A DNA stretch of 64,000 bases from Bradyrhizobium liaoningense (GTDB taxonomy: Bacteria; Pseudomonadota; Alphaproteobacteria; Rhizobiales; Xanthobacteraceae), in the NCBI RefSeq assembly GCF_018130955.1, contig NZ_JAFCJM010000005.1, positions 62,001 to 126,000 of the forward strand, written 5' to 3'. This document shows, piece by piece, positions 18,196 to 28,172 of the stretch. The translations under genes and the position numbers were made by a program. The stretch's first letter is position 1. Each line of letters starts with the position of its first letter. Under the pieces are notes generated by a model that saw only the letters and a list, made by a program, of their open reading frames with translations, did no database searches and was not told where the DNA came from.

Positions 18196-19824
18196 ATGCT
18201 TGGTTTGATGCAAGATTGGCCCCTGCTTTGCCACCGGATCATCGAACACGCCGCAAAAATTCATGGCAAGCAGGAGGTCGTCACCCGCTCGGTCGAGGGA
18301 CCGATCCATCGCACCAACTATGCCGAGATCCACACCCGCGCGCTCAAGGTCTCGCAGATGCTGGAGCGCGACGGCATCAAGCTCGGCGACCGTGTCGCCA
18401 CCATCGCCTGGAACACCTGGCGTCACCTCGAGGTCTGGTACGGCATCATGGGCATCGGCGCCATCTGCCACACCGTCAACCCGCGGCTTTTCCCCGAGCA
18501 GATCGCCTGGATCATCAACCATGCGCAGGATCGCATCGTGATGACCGACATCACCTTCGTTCCCGTCCTGGAGAAGCTTGCCGACAAGCTGCCGAGCGTC
18601 GAGCGCTACGTCGTCCTCACCGACAAGGCGCACATGCCGGAGACCAAGCTGAAGAACGCGGTGGCCTATGAGGACTGGATCGCGCAAGCCGACGGCAAGT
18701 TCACCTGGAAGGACTTTGACGAGAACACCGCGGCCGCGATGTGCTACACGTCCGGCACGACGGGCGACCCCAAGGGCGTGTTGTACTCGCACCGCTCCAA
18801 CGTGCTGCACGCCCTGATGGCCAACAATGTCGACGCCCTGGGCACCAGTGCCTCGGAGGCGATGTTGCCGGTGGTGCCGCTGTTCCACGCCAATAGCTGG
18901 GGCATCGCCTTCTCCGCGCCCTCGCAGGGCACCAAGCTCGTGATGCCCGGCGCCAAGCTCGACGGCGCCTCCGTCTACGAGCTGCTCTCGACCGAGAAAG
19001 TGACACATACCGCCGGCGTGCCGACGGTGTGGCTGATGCTCCTCCAGCATATGGCCGCCAACAATCTGAAGCTGCCGCATCTGAAGATGGTGGTGTGCGG
19101 CGGCTCGGCGATGCCGCGCTCGATGATCAAGTCCTTCGTCGACATGGGCGTGGGCGTGCGCCACGCCTGGGGCATGACCGAGATGAGCCCGATCGGCACG
19201 GTGGCCGCGCTCAAACCGCCGTTCGCCGAGACGTCCGGCGATGCGCGGCTCGACGTGCTCCAGACCCAGGGCTACCCGCCCTTCGGCGTGCGCATGAAGA
19301 TCACCGATGATGCCGGCAAGGAGCTGCCCTGGGACGGCAAGACTTTTGGCCGCCTCAAGGTCTCGGGTCCGGCCGTTGCCAAGGCCTATTACCGCCTCGA
19401 CGCCAGCATTCTCGACGGCGAGGGCTTCTTCGACACCGGCGACGTCTCCACCGTCGACCAGGACGGCTATATGCGGATCACCGACCGTTCCAAGGACGTG
19501 ATCAAGTCCGGCGGCGAGTGGATCTCCTCGATCGATCTGGAGAACCTGGCAGTCGGCCACCCCGCCGTGGCGGAAGCCGCCGTAATCGGCGTCTACCACC
19601 CCAAATGGGACGAGCGCCCGCTCCTGATCGTGCAGCTCAAGCAGGGCCAGCAGGCCACGCGCGAGGACATCCTGAAGTTCATGGACGGGAAGATCGCGAA
19701 ATGGTGGATGCCCGATGACGTCGCCTTCGTCGACGGCATTCCGCACACCGCGACCGGCAAGATCCTGAAGACGGCGCTCCGCGACCAGTTCAAGGATTAC
19801 CGCTTCCCGAACGCGGCGGCGTAA
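18196..19824 (+). CDS. Acyl-CoA synthetase (AMP-forming, fatty-acid type)
   Basis: A 542-residue ANL-superfamily ligase. The P-loop [18 protein letters not shown] lies at about residues 183-200, the adenine-binding AWGMTEMSP at about 322-330, and the hinge and A8 motif [21 protein letters not shown] near residue 425. The catalytic Lys is in [15 protein letters not shown] near the C-terminus. Sequence and length fit medium/long-chain fatty-acyl-CoA synthetases of the AlkK/FadD group. GGAGG lies 8 bases before the ATG at 18196. It is divergent from the extensin-like gene and followed by a REP-like repeat. Confidence 0.92.
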   Translation: MLGLMQDWPLLCHRIIEHAAKIHGKQEVVTRSVEGPIHRTNYAEIHTRALKVSQMLERDGIKLGDRVATIAWNTWRHLEVWYGIMGIGAICHTVNPRLFPEQIAWIINHAQDRIVMTDITFVPVLEKLADKLPSVERYVVLTDKAHMPETKLKNAVAYEDWIAQADGKFTWKDFDENTAAAMCYTSGTTGDPKGVLYSHRSNVLHALMANNVDALGTSASEAMLPVVPLFHANSWGIAFSAPSQGTKLVMPGAKLDGASVYELLSTEKVTHTAGVPTVWLMLLQHMAANNLKLPHLKMVVCGGSAMPRSMIKSFVDMGVGVRHAWGMTEMSPIGTVAALKPPFAETSGDARLDVLQTQGYPPFGVRMKITDDAGKELPWDGKTFGRLKVSGPAVAKAYYRLDASILDGEGFFDTGDVSTVDQDGYMRITDRSKDVIKSGGEWISSIDLENLAVGHPAVAEAAVIGVYHPKWDERPLLIVQLKQGQQATREDILKFMDGKIAKWWMPDDVAFVDGIPHTATGKILKTALRDQFKDYRFPNAAA

Positions 19825-19839
19825 GACGCAACATCCATC

Positions 19840-19919
19840 GTCATTCCGGGATGGTCCGAAGGACCAGACCCGGAATCTCGAGATTCCGGGTTCGGCTCTT
19901 CGAGCCGCCCCGGAATGAC
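19840..19919. repeat. Palindromic intergenic repeat (REP-like), copy 2
   Basis: GTCATTCCGGG opens and CCCCGGAATGAC closes the element; the perfect palindrome at 19869-19890, centred on CTCGAG, is the same as in copy 1. It lies 16 bases after the acyl-CoA synthetase stop and may end that transcript. Confidence 0.85.
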
Positions 19920-20036
19920 AGGGTGCGGCAGCCCGAATCCCTTGAATTTGCCGTCCGGGCATGGTCTCAACTGGCCAGATGGCCGCCCCGGAGATTTCGC
20001 GCGGCAGCGACCTAACCCCCCAGCAGAGCTCGATCG

Positions 20037-20891
20037 ATGGCCCGCAGGTTTTCCGCTCCCTACCAATCGGAGCCCGTGTCCAGTCTCGCGACCTGGTCGC
20101 GAAACCTGGCCGTGTTCGCGGTGGTGGCTGTGGTGGTCTCCGTCATCATCGTCCGCTTCGGCTTTCTGGAGATCAAGCCGGCGCTCGCGACCTTCTTCGG
20201 CGGATTGGCCATCGCCGCGCTCTCCATCCTGCTCGGGCTCGCGGGCTTTGCCGCGATCTGGCAGAACGGCTCGCGCGGCATGGCGCGCATCCTGCTCGCC
20301 TTTCTGATCAACGGGCTGATCCTCGCCTATCCCGCCTACCTTGCCCTGCAATACCGCAAGCTGCCGGCGATCCACGACATCACCACCGACCCGATCGACC
20401 CGCCGCGGTTTGAGGCGCTGGCGCGCTTGCGCACCGGCGAAGGCGCCAACCCGGCGGTCTATGCCGGCCTCTATTCGGCCGAGCAGCAGCGTCATTTCTA
20501 TCCCGAGATCGAGCCGGTCGAGCTCGAGATTTCCGCCGACCGCGCCTATGCGATCGCGCTGCAACTCGTCAACAAGCGCAAATGGCTGGTCATCGACGAG
20601 CGCGCGCCGCAGCCGCCGCGCCGAGTCGGCCGCATCGAGGCGGTAGCACGATCGCCGATCATGGGCTTTCGCGAGGACGTCTCGATCCGGGTGGTCGCCG
20701 ACGGCGAGGATTCCCGCGTCGATATCCGCTCCGCCTCGCGCTATTTCGAGAGCGACCTCGGCAGCAACGCCGCGCGGGTCAGCAAGTTCATCGACGATCT
20801 CAACACCGCCGCCGATGCCGACGCCCTCAAGCCGGTCAAGAAGACGCCGGTGGCGCCGGCCAAGCCGGCCGCCAAGACGGTGAAGAAGTGA
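20037..20891 (+). CDS. DUF1499 membrane protein
   Basis: A 284-residue protein with three hydrophobic helices in the first 110 residues (about 24-42, 48-75 and 82-100), then the DUF1499 domain (about 150-255). The domain is recognised by the ISADRAYAIALQLVNKRKWLVIDE block and GFREDVSIRVVADGEDSRVDIRSASRYFESDLGSNAARVSKFI. The C-terminus is a Lys/Pro/Ala-rich tail. Function is unknown. It is convergent with the MBL-fold hydrolase gene; their stops are 10 bases apart. Confidence 0.85.
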   Translation: MARRFSAPYQSEPVSSLATWSRNLAVFAVVAVVVSVIIVRFGFLEIKPALATFFGGLAIAALSILLGLAGFAAIWQNGSRGMARILLAFLINGLILAYPAYLALQYRKLPAIHDITTDPIDPPRFEALARLRTGEGANPAVYAGLYSAEQQRHFYPEIEPVELEISADRAYAIALQLVNKRKWLVIDERAPQPPRRVGRIEAVARSPIMGFREDVSIRVVADGEDSRVDIRSASRYFESDLGSNAARVSKFIDDLNTAADADALKPVKKTPVAPAKPAAKTVKK

Positions 20892-20901
20892 CGCGATAGC
20901 G

Positions 20902-21819
20902 TCACGCCATTCGGTACGTCCCGCCGATTACGGGGTCGCCATCCGTCGCCACAACGCCGCGGGCGACGAGGTCTTCCAGATGCGCCAGCACGGAATAGCC
21001 CGCCGCGGTGGTCAGCCTCGGATCGATGCCGATATAGATCGCCCGCACCATGGTCGGGATGTCGGCCTCGCCCTTGGCGAGCCGATGCAGGATCGAGGCC
21101 TCGCGTGCCTTGCGGTGGCGTATCAGGAAGCGCACGTAGCGCGGCCCTTCCGGAATCTCCGCGCCGTGGCCGGAGAAATACAGATCCTCCTCGCGCGCGG
21201 CGAGCCGGTCGAGCGAGTCCATGTAGTCGATCATCGAACCATCGGGCGGCGCCACGATCGAGGTCGACCAGCCCATCACGTGATCGCCGACGAAATTGAA
21301 CTTTCGCTCGGGCCAGGCGAAGGCGAGATGGTTGGCGGTGTGGCCGGGCGTCGCCACAGCCTCGAGCCGCCAGCCGGCGCCTTCGATGACGTCGCCATGC
21401 GCCACCTTCACGTCGGGTGCGAAGTCGCGGTCGGAGCCCGACTCCGGATTGTGCTTCTCGCTCTCGAAGCGCGGGCGCGAGGCGCGGTGCGGGCCCTCGG
21501 CGTAGACCGTCGCGCCGGTCGCCTGCTTGATCCGGGAGGTGTTGGGCGAGTGGTCGCGATGGGTGTGGGTCACGAGGATGTGGGTGACGGTCTCACCCTT
21601 GACCGCATCAAGCAGGGCCGCCGCATGCGCCGCATCGTCCGGGCCGGGATCGATGATCGCGACCTTGCCGGTGCCAACGATGTAGCTGACCGTGCCGGTG
21701 AAGGTGAACGGGCTCGGATTGTTGCAGAGGACGCGCCGCACGCCGGGACGCACCTCTTCGACGATGCCTGGCTTGAGCGGGAAGTTGCGGTTGAACGGGA
21801 CGTCGTCGTTATCGGACAT
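20902..21819 (-). CDS. MBL-fold metallo-hydrolase
   Basis: A 305-residue metallo-beta-lactamase-fold protein. The metal motif is VTHTHRDHSPNTSRIKQ (HxHxDH, near residue 75), with further ligands in VATPGHTANHLAF and FVGDHVMGW. The C-terminal winged segment (about 215-300) resembles the LACTB2/RNase-Z-like subgroup. Probable substrates are thioesters or RNA, but none is indicated here. ATG 21819 (MSDNDD) is preferred because codons upstream fall in a repeat element. Confidence 0.88.
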   Translation of the reverse strand: MSDNDDVPFNRNFPLKPGIVEEVRPGVRRVLCNNPSPFTFTGTVSYIVGTGKVAIIDPGPDDAAHAAALLDAVKGETVTHILVTHTHRDHSPNTSRIKQATGATVYAEGPHRASRPRFESEKHNPESGSDRDFAPDVKVAHGDVIEGAGWRLEAVATPGHTANHLAFAWPERKFNFVGDHVMGWSTSIVAPPDGSMIDYMDSLDRLAAREEDLYFSGHGAEIPEGPRYVRFLIRHRKAREASILHRLAKGEADIPTMVRAIYIGIDPRLTTAAGYSVLAHLEDLVARGVVATDGDPVIGGTYRMA

Positions 21820-21841
21820 GGCTTCTTCGTTGTTCTTGGAC

Positions 21842-21964
21842 GTCATTCCGGGATGACCCGTCAGGGTCAGACCCGGAATCTCGATGAACAGGAGCGATGC
21901 AGTCCGAGATTCCACAATTCGCAACTGCGAATTGGGGTTCGCGCTTTGCGCGCCCCGGAATGAC
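21842..21964. repeat. Palindromic intergenic repeat (REP-like), copy 3, expanded
   Basis: It shares the GTCATTCCGGG and GCCCCGGAATGAC ends of copies 1 and 2, but the centre is longer, with an extra arm AATTCGCAACTGCGAATT. It lies between gcdH (ending 21976) and the MBL gene on the same strand. Confidence 0.8.
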
Positions 21965-21975
21965 GGAGAACGTAG

Positions 21976-23190
21976 TTAGAAAAACGCCTGAATGCCCGTG
22001 ATCGCGCGGCCCAGGATCAGGGCGTGGACGTCGTGGGTGCCCTCATAGGTGTTGACCGTCTCGAGGTTATGGACGTGGCGCATCACGTGATACTCGATCG
22101 AGATGCCGTTGCCGCCGTGCATGTCGCGGGCGACGCGAGCAATGTCGAGGGCCTTGCCGCAATTGTTGCGCTTGACGATCGAGATCATCTCGGGCGCGAA
22201 TTTGCCCTCGTCCATCAGCCGGCCGACCCGCAAGGAGGCCTGCAGGCCCAGCGCGATCTCGGTCTCCATGTCCGCGAGCTTCTTCTGCACGAGCTGGGTC
22301 GCGGCGAGCGGCTTGCCGAACTGCTTGCGGTCGAGCGTGTACTGCCGGGCGCGGTGCATGCAGTCTTCCGCAGCCCCCAGCGCGCCCCAGGAGATGCCGT
22401 AGCGGGCGCGGTTGAGACAGCCGAACGGCCCCTTCAGGCCGGAGACGTTGGGCAGCAGCGCATCCTCGGGAACCACGACGCCGTCCATCACGACCTCGCC
22501 GGTGATGGAGGCGCGCAAGGACAGCTTGCCGCCGATCTTGGGCGCGGAGAGGCCCTTCATGCCCTTCTCCAGCACGAAGCCCCGGATCTGGTTGTCGTGC
22601 TCGGCCGACTTGGCCCAGACCACGAACACGTCGGCGATCGGCGCGTTCGAGATCCACATCTTGCTGCCAGTAAGACGGTAGCCGTCCGACACCTTTTCGG
22701 CGCGGGTCTTCATCCCGGCGGGATCGGAGCCGGCATCCGGCTCGGTCAGGCCGAAGCAGCCGACCCATTCGCCGCTCGCCAGCTTCGGCAGGTACTTCTT
22801 GCGCTGGTTCTCGTCGCCATAGGCGTAGATTGGATACATCACCAGCGAGGACTGCACCGAGTTCATCGAGCGATAGCCCGAGTCCACCCGCTCGATCTCA
22901 CGCGCGACCAGGCCGTAGGCGACATAGCTCGCATTGGCGCAGCCATATTCCTCAGGCAGCGTGATGCCGATCAGGCCGAGCTCACCCATCTCGTTGAAGA
23001 TCTCGCGATCGGTCTTCTCTTCCAGGTAGGCCTTGGTAACGCGGGGCAGGAGCTTGTCCTGGGCATAGGCGCGCGCGGTATCGCGCACCATGCGTTCGTC
23101 TTCGGTAAGCTGCTCATCGAGCAGGAACGGATCGTCCCACTGGAAAGAAGCCGCAGCCGGCTTGTCCTTGGCCTGAGGGCGCACGCTCAT
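21976..23190 (-). CDS. gcdH: Glutaryl-CoA dehydrogenase
   Basis: A 404-residue FAD-dependent acyl-CoA dehydrogenase. It has [20 protein letters not shown], the FAD-binding [13 protein letters not shown] and [17 protein letters not shown], and ends [25 protein letters not shown], in which Glu (about residue 383) is the catalytic base. This C-terminal block and the Arg in the substrate pocket region are typical of glutaryl-CoA dehydrogenase, which turns glutaryl-CoA into crotonyl-CoA in lysine/tryptophan breakdown. The ATG at 23190 starts a standard N-terminus; the upstream open frame is not protein-like. Confidence 0.93.
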   Translation of the reverse strand: MSVRPQAKDKPAAASFQWDDPFLLDEQLTEDERMVRDTARAYAQDKLLPRVTKAYLEEKTDREIFNEMGELGLIGITLPEEYGCANASYVAYGLVAREIERVDSGYRSMNSVQSSLVMYPIYAYGDENQRKKYLPKLASGEWVGCFGLTEPDAGSDPAGMKTRAEKVSDGYRLTGSKMWISNAPIADVFVVWAKSAEHDNQIRGFVLEKGMKGLSAPKIGGKLSLRASITGEVVMDGVVVPEDALLPNVSGLKGPFGCLNRARYGISWGALGAAEDCMHRARQYTLDRKQFGKPLAATQLVQKKLADMETEIALGLQASLRVGRLMDEGKFAPEMISIVKRNNCGKALDIARVARDMHGGNGISIEYHVMRHVHNLETVNTYEGTHDVHALILGRAITGIQAFF

Positions 23191-23288
23191 GAAACGTCCT
23201 TTCGCGTCTGGTTCCGTCAAAAAATTGACCGACAAATTAAAACGCCGCGGCGCCAAGTGCAATTGCGTTGCACCTATGGGCGCGGCCG

Positions 23289-24365
23289 TCAGTTCTCCAG
23301 TTGCTCGTTCGAGACGATCTCGATGCCGAAGCCGGACAGACCCTTGTAGTCGTGCACCGACGAGGTGAGATGGCGGATCGAGGTCACCCCGAGATCGCGC
23401 AGGATCTGCGCGCCGACGCCGATCTCGCGCCACTGTCGGTTGCGGTCGGCCTCCGCCGATGTCTCGTTCGGCAAGGGCTCGACCGGTACCCCGGCGGCGC
23501 CATCGCGCAAGTAAATCAAGACGCCGCGGCCTTCCTTCTTGAACTGCTCGAGCACGGCCTGAATGCGCTTCGGGCCGGTAAAAATCTCCTTGACGATGTT
23601 CGGCTTGTGGAAGCGCGTCAGCACCCTCTTGCCGTCGCCGACACCGTTGTAGACGAAGGCGACATGGGCGATGGAATCGAACGGCGAACGGTAGGCATAG
23701 CCCTGCAGCGGCCCGATCGGGCTTTCGGTCACGAAGGTCGAGACCCGCTCGATCAGCTTCTCGCGCGCCTGGCGATAAGCGATCATGTCCGCAATCGTGA
23801 CGTGCTTGAGCTTGTGCTGCGCGGCGAAGCGGGCGACCTGCTCGCCCTTCATCACGCTGCCGTCGTCGTTCATCAGTTCGCTGATCACGCCAACGGGTGG
23901 GAGGCCGGAGAGCTTGCAGAGATCCACTGCGGCCTCGGTGTGGCCCGAGCGCAGCAGCACGCCGCCATCCTTGGCAATCAGCGGGAAGATGTGACCGGGA
24001 CGGGCGAAATCACTGGCGCCGACATTGGGATTGGACAGCGCGCGGCAGCACGAGGCGCGCTCCTCCGCCGAGATGCCGGTGCCGCCGTCGGGCTTGTAGT
24101 CGATCGAGACCGTGAAGGCCGTGGTGTGGGCGGAGTCGTTATGGGCGACCATCGGGTCGAGCCGCAGGCGCCGCGCGTCTTCGGTCGTGACCGGCGCGCA
24201 GACGATGCCGGAGGTGTGGCGGATGATGAAGGCCATCTTCTCGGCGGTGCAAAGCGAGGCCGCAACGATGAGATCGCCCTCGCCTTCCCGGTCCTCGTCG
24301 TCGGTCACGACGACGAGCTCACCCTTGGCGAAGGCCTGCAAAACTTCCTGAACGGTATCGGGCAT
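23289..24365 (-). CDS. ribB: 3,4-dihydroxy-2-butanone-4-phosphate synthase with degenerate GTP cyclohydrolase II domain
   Basis: A 358-residue RibBA-type protein. The N-terminal DHBP synthase domain (about residues 1-200) is intact: [25 protein letters not shown] and [10 protein letters not shown] give the metal and ribulose-5-phosphate sites. The C-terminal half (about 205-355) aligns in layout with GTP cyclohydrolase II but lacks the Cys-x10-Cys-x-Cys zinc motif: the place of the usual SECLTGD reads [15 protein letters not shown]. It should therefore supply only the riboflavin precursor DHBP, with GTP cyclohydrolase activity coming from elsewhere. Such inactive C-terminal domains are known in several bacteria. 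Confidence 0.9.
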   Translation of the reverse strand: MPDTVQEVLQAFAKGELVVVTDDEDREGEGDLIVAASLCTAEKMAFIIRHTSGIVCAPVTTEDARRLRLDPMVAHNDSAHTTAFTVSIDYKPDGGTGISAEERASCCRALSNPNVGASDFARPGHIFPLIAKDGGVLLRSGHTEAAVDLCKLSGLPPVGVISELMNDDGSVMKGEQVARFAAQHKLKHVTIADMIAYRQAREKLIERVSTFVTESPIGPLQGYAYRSPFDSIAHVAFVYNGVGDGKRVLTRFHKPNIVKEIFTGPKRIQAVLEQFKKEGRGVLIYLRDGAAGVPVEPLPNETSAEADRNRQWREIGVGAQILRDLGVTSIRHLTSSVHDYKGLSGFGIEIVSNEQLEN

Positions 24366-24541
24366 TTCCCAGTCTCTGGCTGTTATGGGCCGGAGGCTTA
24401 GCCGGACTTAAGCCCCGGCGCTAGTGTCCCGGACGCAACGGCTCATGCCGCCGGGCGGCATGAAGCGGGCGTGGCGAGGCTTGCACCGAACATACCAGCC
24501 ATATAGGCCCTGCCCGGGCCCGCGGAAGACGCCAGACGGGC

Positions 24542-26272
24542 TTACGGCAACACTTCGCGACGCTCGCTGAGACGCAGATCGAGCTCGGCCCGCTTGTCCT
24601 CGAGGAGGCCGGCCTGGGCCGCCTCCAGCACCGTGAAGAGCTCGTGCGCATCGCTGAGCCGGGTGACGGTGACGTAGCTCGCGCCGGCTGCATAGAGCTC
24701 GCCGACGTCGGACAAGAGGTCGGCGGTGGCCACGATCAGGGCATCCGGGTTCAGTGTACGGACGTGGCGGACCAGCTTCTCGTTGGTGGCCCCCTTCAGC
24801 AGCGAATCCGGCACGCTCAAAACGATCATCTCGGACTTGGCGACGCCGGCGTGCACGAGCGTGTCGACATTGCTGATGTCGCCATAGACCACGTGCAGGC
24901 CCCGCGCCAGCAGGGTCTGGTACACATTGGGGTTGAAATCGATCACCGTGATCTGCTCCAGCAGCAGCGGGTTCTGCCGCTCGATCTCCGCGAGCAACGC
25001 GCTGGCGGCGCGGAAGAAGCCGAGGATGACGATGCGGCGGGCCTCGCCATGGCCGCCTTCATGCCCCTCCTCGCCCTGCGCGTGGTCGTGGTCAAGATCG
25101 CGCAGGCCGATCCGCTTCAACGGACCGATCGCCCAGCGCGTGATCTCGTCGCTGCGCGTCATCACGAAGGTCGAGAGCACGGCCAGCACCACGAAGGCGA
25201 AGGAGGCCGCGTTCGCGGTCTGCGTCGAAATGTGGTTGTCGGTGACGCCGGTCTGGATCACGACGAGCGAGAACTCGCTGATCTGCGCCAGATTGATCGC
25301 AGGCAAGAGGCTCGCGCGCAGGCCCTGCTTCATCAAATAGAGTGGCAGGAACGTCGTGACCACGCGGCTGACCACCGTGAAGGCCGCGATCGTCAAGGCA
25401 AGCCCGATCACGGACATGTTCGGGATCGGAATGGTCATACCGAGCGCGACGAAGAACAGCGTGATAAAGAAGTCCCGCAGCGTCGTGACTTTTGCGGTGA
25501 CGTCCAGCGCATACGGAAAGGTCGAGAGCGAGACGCCGGCAATCAACGCGCCCATCTCGCGGGACAGCGACAGCCGCTCGGCGGTCTCGGCGACCAGAAA
25601 GCACCAGGCGAGCGCGCCGAGCAGGATCAGCTCGGGGCGGCGGGCGATCTGGTGGAACAGGCGCGGCAGCACATAGCGGCTGACCAGAAGCGCGGCCGCC
25701 ACCAGCACCGCGACGCGGACGATCGAGAGCAGGATGACCGTCACCTGAAGGTTCGCAAGGCTCGGCTGCACCGCCAGGAACAGGATCGCGAAGATGTCCT
25801 GCAGCACGAGGACGCCGAGCGTGATGCGCCCGGGCAGCGTATCGAGCTCCCGCTTTTCGTAGAGCACCTTGACGATGATGACGGTGCTGGAGAGCGCGCA
25901 GGCGACGCAGAGATAGACCGCGTCGAAATGGCCGCCGCCGAGCGACAGGCCGATGCCGACGAAGAACAGGATGCCGAGCAGACAACCACCGATGAGCTGG
26001 CCGCCGGCCGCGAACAGGATCACCCGCCCGGCCCGCACGATCTTCTTCAGGTCGATCTCCAGCCCGATCATGAACAGCATGAAGATCAGGCCGAGCTCGG
26101 AAATGACCGTGATTGATTCCTGCGACTTGACCCAGCCAGCACCGAATGGACCTATGCAAAAGCCGGCGATAAGGTAGGCCAGGATCAGCGGTTGTCGGGA
26201 GAAATGGGCCAGAAGCCCCAGCATCCAGGCAAACAGGATACAGAGGGTGATGTCGCGAATGAGCTCGTGCAT
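24542..26272 (-). CDS. Cation:proton antiporter with TrkA-N-like domain (CPA2/KefB-YbaL type)
   Basis: A 576-residue membrane protein. About 12 helices of a Na+/H+ exchanger domain occupy residues 1-385, beginning MHELIRDITLCILFAWMLGLL and containing ILAYLIAGFCIGPFG and GALAWCFLVAETAERLSLSREMGALIAGVSL. A linker of acidic/His residues (DHDHAQGEEGHEGGHGE, about 400-416) leads to a RCK/TrkA-N Rossmann-like domain with VVYGDISN and ALIVATADLL. The first glycine motif of that domain reads GFFRAAS, so nucleotide binding may differ. ATG 26272 is preferred over 26323. Confidence 0.9.
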   Translation of the reverse strand: MHELIRDITLCILFAWMLGLLAHFSRQPLILAYLIAGFCIGPFGAGWVKSQESITVISELGLIFMLFMIGLEIDLKKIVRAGRVILFAAGGQLIGGCLLGILFFVGIGLSLGGGHFDAVYLCVACALSSTVIIVKVLYEKRELDTLPGRITLGVLVLQDIFAILFLAVQPSLANLQVTVILLSIVRVAVLVAAALLVSRYVLPRLFHQIARRPELILLGALAWCFLVAETAERLSLSREMGALIAGVSLSTFPYALDVTAKVTTLRDFFITLFFVALGMTIPIPNMSVIGLALTIAAFTVVSRVVTTFLPLYLMKQGLRASLLPAINLAQISEFSLVVIQTGVTDNHISTQTANAASFAFVVLAVLSTFVMTRSDEITRWAIGPLKRIGLRDLDHDHAQGEEGHEGGHGEARRIVILGFFRAASALLAEIERQNPLLLEQITVIDFNPNVYQTLLARGLHVVYGDISNVDTLVHAGVAKSEMIVLSVPDSLLKGATNEKLVRHVRTLNPDALIVATADLLSDVGELYAAGASYVTVTRLSDAHELFTVLEAAQAGLLEDKRAELDLRLSERREVLP

Positions 26273-26339
26273 GTCCAAACAGTCCGTTTTGCCGCACCCT
26301 AGAGGCGAGCCCCGGGGCTGCAAGCGAGCAATTCGTCAC

Positions 26340-26870
26340 ATGCGAATCGTGCTCTATTTGATAGCCGGCCTTTCATGTTCGCTCGGCTTGGCGATACCGG
26401 CAATCGCACAATCCAAGGTCAATATCGAGCAAAGTTTTGCCGATTCGCTCACGGCAATGCCGAAGGCGGAGCTGAGCACCTCCGGCGGCTTCTACGTGCC
26501 GGCCTATTCCAGCGTCGCGATGAGCCAGGGCAAGCTGCGCGTCGATTTCTCGGTGACTTTGAGCGTGCACAACGCCTCCGAGACTCAGCCGCTGGTCGTG
26601 AAGCGGATTTCCTATTTCGACACCGCCGGCAAGATGGTCGAGAGCTATCTGAAGGCACCGGTCGCGCTGAAGCCGCTGGCGACGATCTCCGTCTTCATCC
26701 CGACCGACGACGTCCGCGGCGGAACCGGAGCCAATTTCATTGTCGACTGGGCGGCAACGGGCGAGATCACCGAGCCCGTGGTCGAAGCCTTGATGGTTGG
26801 CGGCATCGCCAATGCGCACTACGCTTTCGTCAGCCAGGGCCGTCCGACCCGGATGGCCGGCAAGAAGTAA
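26340..26870 (+). CDS. DUF3124 secreted protein
   Basis: A 176-residue protein with a Sec signal peptide (residues 1-23, cut after AIA). The mature part matches DUF3124: FYVPAYSSVAMSQGKLRVDFSVTLSVHNASETQPLVVKRISYFD, then PLATISVFIPTDDVRGGTGANFIVDW and a C-terminal VEALMVGGI. Its function is unknown; it is probably periplasmic. It starts divergently from the antiporter gene, 68 bases away, and precedes an aminotransferase gene by 54 bases. Confidence 0.85.
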   Translation: MRIVLYLIAGLSCSLGLAIPAIAQSKVNIEQSFADSLTAMPKAELSTSGGFYVPAYSSVAMSQGKLRVDFSVTLSVHNASETQPLVVKRISYFDTAGKMVESYLKAPVALKPLATISVFIPTDDVRGGTGANFIVDWAATGEITEPVVEALMVGGIANAHYAFVSQGRPTRMAGKK

Positions 26871-26924
26871 CAGGCGGCCGGTGCAACGCCGGCTGCTCAA
26901 CAAGAACAGAACGAGGAAACGTCC

Positions 26925-28160
26925 ATGTCGTCCAGCTTCGATTTCGCGCCCCTGTTCCCGCCGGGGCTGCCGGCTCCCTCTGCGCGCTGGACGGGGCTTG
27001 CCAAATACAGTTTTGTCGGCGGCAACAACGACTCCGAGCAGGTGCCGGTGGACGAGTTGATCGCGGCGGTCGACAGCGTCCTGCGGCGCGAGGGCCGGAC
27101 GCTCGCGACCTACGGCCTGGCGCACGGCCCGCAGGGCTACCTGCCGCTACGCGAGTTCTTGAGCACAAAGCTGAAGCGCGATGCCGGCATCGCCTGCACG
27201 GTCGATGATCTCATGGTCGTCTCCGGCTCGTTACAGGCGCTCGATCTCGTCAACCATACGCTGCTGGCGCGCGGCGACACCGTGATCGTCGAGCAGGAGA
27301 CTTATCAGGGAGCGCTGAACCGGCTGACGCGGCTCGGCGTCAACACCATCGGCATTCCCCTTGATGACGACGGCATGCGGATGGACGTGCTGGCCCCGAC
27401 GCTCGCCGACCTCAGGAGCCGCGGCACCAGGCCAAAATACATCTACACCATTCCGACCGTGCAGAACCCGACCGGGTCCATCATGCCGGCGAGCCGCCGC
27501 GCCGAGCTGTTGAAGCTCTCCGCCGAATTCGGCGTGCCGATCTTCGAGGACGATTGCTATGCCGACCTCGTCTGGTCGGGCGAGCGGCCGCCGGCGATCT
27601 ACGCGATGGCCCCCAATGGCGGCGTCATCCATATCGGCTCGTTCTCGAAATCGATCGCGCCGGCGCTGCGCGTCGGCTTCATCGTCGCGCCCTGGAATGT
27701 GATGTCGCGGATGCTGGCGCTGAAGACCGATGCCGGCTCGGGCGCGCTGGAGCAGATGGTGCTCGCCGAATATTGCAAGCCGCATTTCGCCACCCATGTG
27801 CCGGCGTTGACCAAGGCGCTGCGCACCAAGCTTGATACGCTGATGGAGGCACTGGACGAGCAGTTCGGCACGTCAGCGGAATTCGAGGAGCCCAAGGGCG
27901 GCATCTTCCTTTGGGTGAAGCTGCCCGACAATGTCGACACGTTGAAGCTCTATCAGGCGGCGCTTGCCGCCGGGGTCTCAATCAATCCGGGCCCGGAATG
28001 GTCGACCAGCAAGGGATACGCCTGCTCGCGCCTGCGGCTGTGCTTTGCCAGCCCCACGCACCAGCAGATCCGCGAGGGCGTTTCGGTGCTCGCCGAAGTC
28101 TGCCGCAAGGAGTTTGGCGTGCCGGCGCGAAGCGCCAATGTGGAGAAGGCGCAGGCTTGA
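26925..28160 (+). CDS. PLP-dependent aminotransferase, class I/II (2-aminoadipate-type)
   Basis: A 411-residue fold-type I aminotransferase without the N-terminal GntR domain of MocR regulators. Motifs are YGLAHGPQGYLPLREFLS, the PLP-pocket SGSLQALDLVNH, IPTVQNPTG, VPIFEDDCYADLVW with the conserved Asp/Tyr, and the Schiff-base Lys in HIGSFSKSIAPALRVGF (about residue 242). The C-terminal Arg that binds the carboxylate is in CSRLRLCFASP. It is most like 2-aminoadipate/valine-pyruvate aminotransferases. GAGGAAACGTCC precedes the ATG. It is convergent with the dioxygenase gene. Confidence 0.9.
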   Translation: MSSSFDFAPLFPPGLPAPSARWTGLAKYSFVGGNNDSEQVPVDELIAAVDSVLRREGRTLATYGLAHGPQGYLPLREFLSTKLKRDAGIACTVDDLMVVSGSLQALDLVNHTLLARGDTVIVEQETYQGALNRLTRLGVNTIGIPLDDDGMRMDVLAPTLADLRSRGTRPKYIYTIPTVQNPTGSIMPASRRAELLKLSAEFGVPIFEDDCYADLVWSGERPPAIYAMAPNGGVIHIGSFSKSIAPALRVGFIVAPWNVMSRMLALKTDAGSGALEQMVLAEYCKPHFATHVPALTKALRTKLDTLMEALDEQFGTSAEFEEPKGGIFLWVKLPDNVDTLKLYQAALAAGVSINPGPEWSTSKGYACSRLRLCFASPTHQQIREGVSVLAEVCRKEFGVPARSANVEKAQA

Positions 28161-28172
28161 AATCGAAGGAGT

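Noticed and set aside
18121..19962. 613-codon minus-strand frame
   Set aside because: Antisense shadow of the acyl-CoA synthetase.
24644..26116. 490-codon plus-strand frame
   Set aside because: Antisense shadow of the cation/proton antiporter; rich in Arg, Asp and Gln with no domain.
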